30,610 nucleotides of DNA from CAZADA01 sp964524065 (GTDB taxonomy: Bacteria > Pseudomonadota > Alphaproteobacteria > Caulobacterales > Maricaulaceae). Positions within the stretch are counted from its first letter, which is position 1. Each line of letters opens with the position of its first letter. The stretch covers positions 1 to 30,610 of the forward strand of contig CAZGCB010000021.1 in assembly GCA_964524065.1 (NCBI GenBank). Reading direction: 5' to 3'. The translations under genes and the position numbers were made by a program. The notes under the pieces were generated by a model. It saw nothing but the letters and a program-made list of their open reading frames with translations, made no database searches and was not told the DNA's origin. This document shows positions 23,942 to 30,610 of this stretch, one piece after another.

Positions 23942-24414
23942 CCCGCGCCGCCGTCATCGCCTGCGCGCGAGACTGGCTGGGCACGCCTTATCGCCACCAG
24001 GCCAGCGTGCGCGGGGTGGGGTGTGACTGCCTCGGCCTTGTCCGTGGGATTTGGCGCGCATTGGTTGGCGCGGAGCCGGAGGCGACGCCGCCCTACACGC
24101 CCGATTGGGCGGAGCGGGCAGCGACTGAGACGTTGCGCGACGCCGCCGCGCGCCACATGGCCTCTCTGCCGCTTACAGAGGCTCAGCCTGGCGATGTGCT
24201 CCTGTTCCGCATGAATGCGGACGCGCCCGCCAAACATGCGGCGATCCTCAGCGCGCCGGATCGGTTGATCCACGCCTATTGGGGCCGGGCGGTGAGCGAG
24301 ACGGTCTTTGTCCCCTGGTGGCGCCGACGCGCCGCCTACGCCTTCGCTTTTCCCGTCACGCCTGTCGCTACCCGTTCCGCCGTCGCGAGCAAGGAGGCTG
24401 CATCCCATGGGTGA
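23920..24414 (+). CDS. GTA g14 NlpC/P60 cell-wall peptidase
   Basis: The 164-aa cysteine peptidase probably cuts peptidoglycan cross-links so DNA can pass the recipient wall. The likely catalytic Cys is C37 in GVGCDCLGLVRG, with His H106 in AKHAAILS and the GDVLLFRM strand before it. The ATG at 23920 is chosen over an in-frame start at 23869, which would overlap g13 further. The ribosome site is weak, so coupling to g13 is likely. It overlaps g15 by 8 bases. Confidence 0.9.
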   Translation: MDRSGQLTRAAVIACARDWLGTPYRHQASVRGVGCDCLGLVRGIWRALVGAEPEATPPYTPDWAERAATETLRDAAARHMASLPLTEAQPGDVLLFRMNADAPAKHAAILSAPDRLIHAYWGRAVSETVFVPWWRRRAAYAFAFPVTPVATRSAVASKEAASHG

Positions 24415-27400
24415 ACTTGTCGTCACCGTCGGCCAGCAGGCCGCCATTTATGCGGCGCAAAGCGCGGCCGCCTCCTACATCACGGGGGCTTTGAGCGATC
24501 CGTTGCAAGGCCCGCGCTTGGAATCGGCGCAGCTGCAGACCTCCAGCGAAGGCGCCGGTTTGCCGCTGGTCTACGGCCGGGTGCGCTTGGGCGGGCAAAT
24601 CATCTGGGCGACCCGCTTCAAGGAAACCAAGACCACCAAATCCGCCGATGACGGCAAGGGCGGCCCGCGCGTTGACGAATACAGCTACTCCGCAAGCTTC
24701 GCCGTCGCCATCGCGATGGGGCCCATTGACGGCGTCGGCCGGGTCTGGGCGGACGGCCGGCCGCTATCGTTGGATAAAGTCACGTGGCGGCTCTATCGCG
24801 GCACGGAGGATCAACAGCCCGACCCGCTCATTGAAGCGGTGGAGGGGACAGGCGATGTCTCCGCCTTTCGCGGCGTCGCCTACATCGTGTTTGAGAATCT
24901 GGCGCTGGATGCGTTCGGCGATCGCCTGCCCCAGCTGAATTTCGAGGTGTTCCGCGCCCCAGCCTCCGGCGATGGACAGCCACGCCTTGAGGCGTTGGCG
25001 CGCGGGGTGACGTTGATCCCCGGCTCCGGCGAGTTCGCCTACGCCACAACCGTCGTGCGCCGCGATGTCGGGCCGGGCGTGGAGAGCTTTGACAATCTCA
25101 ACAATGCGCGCGGCCAGACGGACGTGCTGGCGGCGATTGACGATTTGGAGACCCATCTGCCGCACTGCGCGTCGGTCATGCTCGTGGTGTCCTGGTTTGG
25201 CGATGATTTGCGCCTGGGCGCCTGTCAGCTGCGCCCGGGGGTGGAGACGCGGGACAAAACCACCCGCGGACTGGAGTGGCGCGTGCAGGGTTTGACGCGC
25301 ACGCACGGCGATGTGCTTGAGGTCAGCCGCACCGACGATCGGCCCAATTATGGCGGCACCCCCAGCGATAATGCGGTGCTGGAGGCCATCGCCGAATTGA
25401 AGGCGCGCGGCTTTAAGGTCGCGCTCTATCCCTTCATTCTCATGGACGTGCCGACGGGCAATGGCTTCGCCGATCCCTATGGCGGGGCGGAGCAGGCCGC
25501 CTTTCCCTGGCGGGGCCGCATCACCTGTCATCCGGCGGCTGGCCAGCCGGGAACGGTCGACAAAACCGCCGTCGCCGCCAGTCAAATCGCCGCGTTCATC
25601 GGGACCTGCACGCCCGAGCATTTCAGCGCCAGCGACGACACCATCGCCTATGCCGGCCCCGATGAATGGTCCTTGCGCCGCATGATCTTGCACTATGCGC
25701 GCCTGGCTGAAGCTGCTGGCGGGGTGGACGCGTTTGTCATCGCTTCGGAAATGCGCGGCCTCACCCAGGTGCGCGATGACGCCGGGGCGTATCCCGCGGT
25801 GGCGGGGCTGCAGACCTTGGCGGCGGATGTCCGCAGCATTTTGGGGCCTGACGCAAAACTCACCTATGCCGCGGATTGGTCAGAATATTTCGGCCACCAG
25901 CCCCAGGACGGCACGGGCGATGTGTTCTTTCATCTCGATCCGCTCTGGGCCGACGCCAATATCGATATGGTGGGGATCGACTGGTACGCGCCGCAAAGCG
26001 ATTGGCGCGACGGCGCCGATCATACGGACGCGGCGGCTTGGCCCTCCATCTATGACCGCGATTATCTACAAGCCAATGTGGAAGGCGGGGAGGGCCACGC
26101 CTGGTACTACGCCTCCCAAGCCGACCGCGCGGCGCAAATCCGCACCCCCATCACCGACGGCTCCGGCAAACCCTGGGTGTTTCGCTATAAGGATCTGCGC
26201 CATTGGTGGTCCAACGCCCATTATGATCGCCCCGGCGGCGTGGAGGCCGTCAGCCCCACCGCCTGGGTTCCGCAAAGCAAGCCGATTTGGTTTGTCGAGG
26301 CCGGTTGTCCCGCCGTGGACAAGGGCGCCAACCAACCCAATGTATTCGTCGATCCCAAAAGCTCCGAAAGCCAGCTGCCCCATTTCTCCAGCGGCGCGCG
26401 CGATGATTTGATCCAACGCCGCATGCTGGAGGCTTTGCTGAGCTATTGGGAGCCGGCGGCGGGCCGCAATCCCACATCCAGCGTCTATGGCGGGCCCATG
26501 ATCGCCTGGGAGTCCATCCATTTGTGGACGTGGGACGCGCGGCCCTTTCCCGATTTTCCCTCCCGACTCGGCGTGTGGAGCGATGGCGAGAATTGGCGGC
26601 TCGGCCATTGGCTGAATGGCCGCACGGGCCTGGCGCTGTTGTCCGGCGTCGTTGCGGATGTGTGCGCCCAGGCCGGCTTGGCCAGCGCGGAGGTGGACGC
26701 CGCTGCGCTGGAGGGGCTCATCGCCGGCTATATCATCGCCAATCCCACCAGCGCGCGGTCGGCGTTGGAGCCTTTGGCGCGGGCCTATCGTTTCACGCCG
26801 GCGGAACAAAGCGGAGCGCTCGCGTTCCTGCCGTCCGGGGCGCAGGCCGCCGATATCCTCAGCCTCGCCGATGCGGTCGCCGACAGCGCCGAGCCGGCGC
26901 TGCGGCGCGCGCGCGCCGATGCCGCCGAGGCGCCGTTGGAGGCGCGGGTGCGCTTCTACAATGAGGCGCGGGATTATCAGGTGGCCGCCGCCTCCGCGCG
27001 CCAGCTGGACGCCGTGCGCCGGCGGGTGTTGAGCCTCACCGCGCCCCTCGTGCTTGATCATGCTGAAGCCGAAGCCATCGCCATAGCGTTGATGTCAGAC
27101 GCTGCTGCGGGTGCGGAAACAGCGGAGTTGTCCGTGCCGCCCTCCCGCGCCGGCTGGGAGGTGGGGGACACCCTCAGCGCCCCCGATTTGGGGCCCGGCG
27201 ATTGGCGCATCACCGCGGTGGAGGGGGCCGGCGTGCGGCGGCTCACCCTCAGCCGTATGGCCGAAGCGCGCCCGCCCCGGGTGAGCGGGCCGATTCCGGG
27301 CGTGCTCGGCGAACCCGCGGCGCCCCCGGCCCGCCCCTTCGGCGTTGTGTTGGACGTGCCGCTGCTGCCATCAGAAAGCGCCCGCAGCGGCCCGCGCGCC

Positions 27401-28264
27401 GTGGCGGCGGCCGCGCCGTGGCCGGGAAGCGTGGTGGTGAGCGCCGGGGCCCAGCGGAGCGAGCGCGGGGTCTTGGACACTCCAGCGGATCTTGGCGCTT
27501 TGGTCTGGGATTTATGGCCGGGGCCCGTGGGCCGTTGGGACGAGGGCAATGTTATGCGCGTCTCGCTAAGTTCGGGCGAGCTGTCCTCGGCCAGCGTCGC
27601 GGATGTCCTCGCGGGCGCCAATGTGATCGCGGTGGCGGGCGCCCTTGGGGAGTGGGAGATCCTGCAATTTCGTGAGGCGGCGCTTGTCTCCGCGGGCGTT
27701 TATGAGCTGCGCGGTTTGCTGCGCGGCCAAGCCGGCACGCAGGGCGCGATGGCGGCGCCGGTGTCCGCCGGCGCGCGTGTGGTGGTGTTGAACGGCGCCA
27801 GCCTGCCTGTGAGCACCCAGGTGCATGAACGCGGCGAAACTCTCAGCTGGCGCTTTGCGCCCTCAGGCGGTGCGGCGACGGGCGATGGCGTCCACACCGT
27901 GGAGGCGGCGTATCAGGGGCTGCATCTGCGCCCCTTAAGCCCCGTGCATGTGCGGGCGCTGCGCGATGCGGCCGGGGTACGCTTCAGCTGGGTGCGGCGC
28001 ACCCGAATCGATGGCGATGACTGGTCGGCCGAGGACGTGCCTCTTGGCGAAACCGACGAACGGTATCGCTTGGAGTTGCTGGACGGCGGCGCGACGGTGT
28101 GGAGCGCTGACACCACGGCGCCGTCGGCCATGCTGTCGGCCGCGGAGGAGGCGGCGCTATTCGCCGGCGCGCCCTTGGGCGCCTTTTCCATGCGCGTGGC
28201 GCAGCTTTCTGAGGCGTTCGGCGCCGGCGCCGCCCGTGAACTTACGGTTTATGTCCACAGCTGA
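24407..28264 (+). CDS. GTA g15 'megatron' baseplate/host-specificity protein
   Basis: The 1285-aa protein is close in size to RcGTA g15 and forms the tip of the tail. The N-terminal region (SAQLQTSSEGAGLPLVYGRVRLGGQIIWATRF) is the phage tip attachment domain. The middle (about 300-700) is a GTA-type TIM-barrel, glycoside-hydrolase-like, with FVIASEMRGLTQVRDD, YAADWSEYFGHQP and MVGIDWYAPQSDWRD. Later parts are tail-protein beta domains (LRGLLRGQAGT). A perfect AAGGAGG ribosome site precedes the ATG at 24407, which excludes the in-frame start at 24308. In RcGTA this protein penetrates the outer membrane; whether the barrel is enzymatically active is unknown. No separate adhesin gene follows. 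Confidence 0.94.
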   Translation: MGELVVTVGQQAAIYAAQSAAASYITGALSDPLQGPRLESAQLQTSSEGAGLPLVYGRVRLGGQIIWATRFKETKTTKSADDGKGGPRVDEYSYSASFAVAIAMGPIDGVGRVWADGRPLSLDKVTWRLYRGTEDQQPDPLIEAVEGTGDVSAFRGVAYIVFENLALDAFGDRLPQLNFEVFRAPASGDGQPRLEALARGVTLIPGSGEFAYATTVVRRDVGPGVESFDNLNNARGQTDVLAAIDDLETHLPHCASVMLVVSWFGDDLRLGACQLRPGVETRDKTTRGLEWRVQGLTRTHGDVLEVSRTDDRPNYGGTPSDNAVLEAIAELKARGFKVALYPFILMDVPTGNGFADPYGGAEQAAFPWRGRITCHPAAGQPGTVDKTAVAASQIAAFIGTCTPEHFSASDDTIAYAGPDEWSLRRMILHYARLAEAAGGVDAFVIASEMRGLTQVRDDAGAYPAVAGLQTLAADVRSILGPDAKLTYAADWSEYFGHQPQDGTGDVFFHLDPLWADANIDMVGIDWYAPQSDWRDGADHTDAAAWPSIYDRDYLQANVEGGEGHAWYYASQADRAAQIRTPITDGSGKPWVFRYKDLRHWWSNAHYDRPGGVEAVSPTAWVPQSKPIWFVEAGCPAVDKGANQPNVFVDPKSSESQLPHFSSGARDDLIQRRMLEALLSYWEPAAGRNPTSSVYGGPMIAWESIHLWTWDARPFPDFPSRLGVWSDGENWRLGHWLNGRTGLALLSGVVADVCAQAGLASAEVDAAALEGLIAGYIIANPTSARSALEPLARAYRFTPAEQSGALAFLPSGAQAADILSLADAVADSAEPALRRARADAAEAPLEARVRFYNEARDYQVAAASARQLDAVRRRVLSLTAPLVLDHAEAEAIAIALMSDAAAGAETAELSVPPSRAGWEVGDTLSAPDLGPGDWRITAVEGAGVRRLTLSRMAEARPPRVSGPIPGVLGEPAAPPARPFGVVLDVPLLPSESARSGPRAVAAAAPWPGSVVVSAGAQRSERGVLDTPADLGALVWDLWPGPVGRWDEGNVMRVSLSSGELSSASVADVLAGANVIAVAGALGEWEILQFREAALVSAGVYELRGLLRGQAGTQGAMAAPVSAGARVVVLNGASLPVSTQVHERGETLSWRFAPSGGAATGDGVHTVEAAYQGLHLRPLSPVHVRALRDAAGVRFSWVRRTRIDGDDWSAEDVPLGETDERYRLELLDGGATVWSADTTAPSAMLSAAEEAALFAGAPLGAFSMRVAQLSEAFGAGAARELTVYVHS

Positions 28265-28291
28265 ACGCGCGGCGCGGCAGTTTCCTTTTGC

Positions 28292-28315
28292 ATGTTGGGA
28301 GACTCTGACCAACAT
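28292..28315. promoter_or_regulatory. Inverted repeat with a GANTC site, between GTA g15 and the DnaJ gene
   Basis: ATGTTGG (28292-28298) and CCAACAT (28309-28315) are perfect 7-bp arms. The 10-base spacer contains GACTC (28301-28305), a CcrM target sequence. There is no T run, so a terminator is unlikely. It could be an operator for the DnaJ gene. The rest of this 160-base gap shows nothing clear. Confidence 0.4.
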
Positions 28316-28424
28316 ACGCCACATCGTTATGCGCTTATGGGGGGCTCCTGTGTCGTCGCTCTGAAGCGGGGCCATGCCCTCAGCATGCGACGATGTTGGA
28401 TAGTGCGGGAAAGTGCCGACCGTG

Positions 28425-29303
28425 ATGGCGAATCCATACACCCGGCTGGGCGTCGCGCCCACCGCGTCGACCGAAGAAATCCGTCGCGCCTATCGCAAAT
28501 TGGCCAAGGCGCTGCACCCTGACGCGCGTCCGGGCGATAAGGCTGCCGAAGAACGCTTCAAACACGTCACGGCGGCCTTCAATCTGCTCAGCGATCCGGT
28601 GGCTCGCGGCCGCTTTGATCGCGGTGAAATCGACGCCGACGGCAACGAGATCATCAACGGTCATCGTCGCCGGCACAATGCCGGGGCTGGCGCCGGGCGT
28701 GACGGCTTCCGCGATTTTTCCGATATGTTCTCCGGCGCGTTCGGCGATGACGCCCGGGGCCCCTTCAACACCCGTGGCGCGGATGTGCGCTACAAGTTGC
28801 CCATCAGCTTTGAAGAGGCCGCCAATGGCGGACGCAAACGCGTCACCATGGGGGATGGCAAAGCGCTGGAGCTGGTCATCCCCGAGGGCGTGCGCTCGGG
28901 CCAAGTTCTCCGCTTGCGCGGCCAAGGCGCCGCGGGCGCCCGCGGGGCGGCGGCGGGCGATGCGCTTGTGGAAATCGAGGTGCAGGCCCATCCCCACTTT
29001 GCGCGCGAAGGCGATGATATCCGTCTGGATGTGCCGATCACGCTCACCGAAGCCGTGTTGGGCGCGAAAATCCGCGTGCCCACGCTCACCGGCCCGGTGA
29101 CGGTGACGGTGCCGCGCGGCTCCAATTCCGGAGCGGTGCTGCGCCTGCGTGGCAAAGGCGTCAAGGGAGAGAAGGGCAAGGGCGATCAGTTGTTGCGCCT
29201 GTCGGTTGTGCTGCCCGAGCGCTCCGACGCGGAGCTGCAACGCTTCGTCTCCCGTTGGCGGCCGCCCAAAACCTACGATCCCCGCAAGCATTTCGACGTC
29301 TAG
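28425..29303 (+). CDS. DnaJ-domain co-chaperone without zinc finger (CbpA-like)
   Basis: The 292-aa product has an N-terminal J domain (about 3-65) with the HPD motif at residues 31-33, which stimulates DnaK ATPase. A Gly/Asp-rich linker (GAGAGRDGFRDFSDMFSGAFGDD) follows, then two C-terminal substrate-binding beta domains (VRYKLPISFEEAANGG and DIRLDVPITLTEAVLGAKI). The four-repeat CxxCxGxG zinc centre of class A DnaJ is missing, so it is a class B protein. The ATG at 28425 is preferred. A GTG at 28413 is in frame, but the GGGAAAG ribosome site ends at that base. Confidence 0.92.
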   Translation: MANPYTRLGVAPTASTEEIRRAYRKLAKALHPDARPGDKAAEERFKHVTAAFNLLSDPVARGRFDRGEIDADGNEIINGHRRRHNAGAGAGRDGFRDFSDMFSGAFGDDARGPFNTRGADVRYKLPISFEEAANGGRKRVTMGDGKALELVIPEGVRSGQVLRLRGQGAAGARGAAAGDALVEIEVQAHPHFAREGDDIRLDVPITLTEAVLGAKIRVPTLTGPVTVTVPRGSNSGAVLRLRGKGVKGEKGKGDQLLRLSVVLPERSDAELQRFVSRWRPPKTYDPRKHFDV

Positions 29304-29348
29304 TCGCAACGGCGGCGCCGACACCGGCGCGCCATCCCCGGACTGAGT

Positions 29349-29360
29349 GTCGCATGCGAC
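29349..29360. promoter_or_regulatory. 12-bp perfect palindrome upstream of ccmI
   Basis: GTCGCATGCGAC is a complete palindrome about 70 bases before the ccmI start, in the 125-base gap that should hold the ccm promoter. A TTTATA-like AT-rich spot (29387-29393) follows 27 bases later. It could be a regulator site, but a single palindrome of this length is not decisive. Confidence 0.3.
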
Positions 29361-29428
29361 GGCTCTCGCCAGGTCGCCATGGCGTGTTTATATGCCCACA
29401 CAGCATCTCATCGCGGTGTGGAGCCGTC

Positions 29429-30406
29429 ATGTTCGCTTTTTATATGTTGGCCGCCATCGCGTCGGTCGCCCTCGCCGCGGCCGTGTGGGGCGGGTCCACA
29501 CGCGCCGGCCGCATGCTGCGGGCGGGCGTTGTGACGGCTCTCGCAGCGTTGGTGTTTATGTGGGCCGGCGGCGACGCCCGCCCCGGCGATCCGTTGCAGG
29601 CGCGTTTGGCCGCCGTCCAGGATGCGCCGGGCGCCGCGCCGCCGGGGGCCCGCGCGGCGGCGGCCCGGCGTGCGGCGCGGGAAAACCCCCAAGATCTCGA
29701 AGCGTGGCGTGAACTTGGCTATGCCGAAGCGACCCTGGGCGCGTGGCCGCGGGCGGTGCGCGCCTTTGAGCGGGCGCTGCAGATGGCGCCCGACGCACGC
29801 AGCCATGTGGATCTCGCCGATGCGTTGGTGGCCCGCGATGGCGGGCGCGTCTCGCCGGCGAGCGCCGCCTTGGTGGAGGCGGCCCTCGTGCAGGATCCGG
29901 CGCATGTGCGCGCCCTGCGCTTACGCGCTATCGCCGCCCAACAGGATGATGGGTCGGAGGCTGCTTTGGCCGTCTGGTCAGATGTGCTGGAGGGCCTCGG
30001 CGAGGAGGACGGCCGGCGCATGGTGCTGGCGGCCGAGGCGGCCGCGCGCCTCTCTCGCCCCAGCCGCGGTCCGGGCGGTGACAGGGATGGGGCGGCCCCC
30101 TTCGCGGCGCTCATGGCGGCCGGGGAAACGGACCCTCGCGCCGCGGCGCACATGGTGGATGCCATGGTGGCGGGGCTGTCGGCCCGTCTCACGGACAATC
30201 CGAATGATCTGCCCGGCTGGCTGACCTTGGCGCGGGCCCAGGCCTTGCGCGGCGCGTGGAGCGACGCGGCGGCCGCCCTGGATGGCGCGACGGACGTGGC
30301 GGCGCGTCCCGGCCACCGCATCATCATCGCGGCGGCGGCCAATCACATTTTGCAATTGGCGCAGGAGGCGGCCGCGGCGCCGCCGGCGCGGGAGGAGGGC
30401 TCATGA
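29429..30406 (+). CDS. ccmI: Cytochrome c maturation protein CcmI (CycH)
   Basis: CcmI holds apocytochrome c for haem ligation at the periplasmic face of the inner membrane. The 325-aa product begins with two hydrophobic segments (about 4-20, FYMLAAIASVALAAAVW, and 31-46, AGVVTALAALVFMWAG). TPR-like helices follow (NPQDLEAWRELGYAEATLGAWPRAVRAFERALQ and DPAHVRALRLRAIAAQQ; then NDLPGWLTLARAQALRGAW). The ATG at 29429 with GGAG upstream is preferred over an in-frame ATG at 29255 that lies inside the DnaJ gene. The stop overlaps the ccmE ATG, which confirms the ccm operon order. Confidence 0.88.
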   Translation: MFAFYMLAAIASVALAAAVWGGSTRAGRMLRAGVVTALAALVFMWAGGDARPGDPLQARLAAVQDAPGAAPPGARAAAARRAARENPQDLEAWRELGYAEATLGAWPRAVRAFERALQMAPDARSHVDLADALVARDGGRVSPASAALVEAALVQDPAHVRALRLRAIAAQQDDGSEAALAVWSDVLEGLGEEDGRRMVLAAEAAARLSRPSRGPGGDRDGAAPFAALMAAGETDPRAAAHMVDAMVAGLSARLTDNPNDLPGWLTLARAQALRGAWSDAAAALDGATDVAARPGHRIIIAAAANHILQLAQEAAAAPPAREEGS

Positions 30407-30610
30407 GCGGCTGGTCACCCCGGCATCAGAGATTGGCGTTGGTCGGCGTCGGCGCCGCGGCGGCGGCCTTTGCGTTGGTGCTGGCCAGCATCGGCTTGCG
30501 GGAATCGGCCGCGTTTTTCCAGACGCCCTCCCAGATTCTCGCCGATCCGCCGCAACCTGGACAGGCGCTGAGTGTCGGCGGGCTGGTGGCGCTGGGCAGC
30601 GTGCGCACGG
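30403..30610 (+). CDS. ccmE: Cytochrome c haem chaperone CcmE, N-terminal part (runs off window)
   Basis: CcmE carries haem covalently for transfer to apocytochromes. Sixty-nine codons are visible: MSGWSPRHQR, a membrane anchor (LALVGVGAAAAAFALVLASIGL), then the CcmE block AFFQTPSQILADPPQPGQALSVGGLVALGSVR, which matches the family's FYTPSEL...GGLV..GSV pattern. The haem-binding histidine lies beyond the window. The ATG overlaps the ccmI stop (ATGA). ccmF and ccmH probably follow to the right. Confidence 0.88.
   Translation, partial: MSGWSPRHQRLALVGVGAAAAAFALVLASIGLRESAAFFQTPSQILADPPQPGQALSVGGLVALGSVRT

Noticed and set aside
26066..27061. 331-codon minus-strand frame opposite GTA g15
   Set aside because: It is a shadow of the g15 coding frame. 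It is His/Arg/Gly-rich with no domain seen.
14183..28264. Region considered as an active prophage
   Set aside because: No integrase, excisionase, repressor, replication, lysis gene or att repeat is seen. The gene order is exactly that of RcGTA-like clusters, flanked by housekeeping genes.

Overview
The window is a GC-rich, almost gap-free stretch of bacterial chromosome that looks alphaproteobacterial, most likely Caulobacterales, Maricaulales or Hyphomonadaceae. The reasons are a CcrM-type GANTC adenine methyltransferase next to rnhB, a DUF1491 protein, a DUF2336 protein, cytochrome c maturation genes in the ccmI-ccmE order, an alphaproteobacterial-type LexA box (GTTC-N7-GTTC), and a complete RcGTA-like gene transfer agent (GTA) cluster. 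No intergenic stretch exceeds 300 bases. I saw no tRNA, rRNA, CRISPR array, insertion sequence, integrase or attachment site.

Layout. Bases 1-534 hold the 3' part of thyA. A leftward block then reads radical SAM protein (PA0069/SplB-like), rnhB, ccrM (3544 back to 586), with a candidate LexA box over the start of the first gene. Next come a leftward secreted protein of unknown function (3600-4586), a rightward DUF1491 gene, a small unknown gene, and prfC. The prfC gene is split by a 10-N assembly gap (6718-6727). The same 110-nt piece of prfC lies on both sides of the gap as two divergent copies, so the scaffold join is suspect. Linkage between bases 1-6717 and 6728-30610 should not be taken for granted. 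After prfC come an MscS-family channel, a leftward DUF2336 gene, a leftward class A penicillin-binding protein, and a rightward TonB-dependent receptor.

Bases 14183-28264 are a full RcGTA-type structural operon, all rightward and tightly coupled: small terminase (g1), large terminase (g2), portal (g3), a small membrane/coiled-coil protein (g3.5 position), prohead protease (g4), capsid (g5), head-tail connector proteins (g6-g8), tail tube (g9), tail chaperones (g10, g10.1), a very short tape measure (g11), distal tail (g12), hub with four cysteines (g13), NlpC/P60 peptidase (g14) and the large baseplate 'megatron' protein (g15). No integrase, replication, lysis or repressor gene is seen, which fits a domesticated GTA rather than an active prophage. 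The capsid cistron is bracketed by strong RNA hairpins. A 22-bp inverted repeat lies just before g1 and is a candidate operator.

The right edge holds a DnaJ-domain protein without a zinc finger, ccmI, and the 5' end of ccmE at the start of a cytochrome c maturation operon. I found no wholly new system. The strongest leads are the chimeric-looking prfC junction, the possible SOS control of the radical SAM-rnhB-ccrM operon, the hairpins around the GTA capsid gene, and the long g1/g2 gene overlap.
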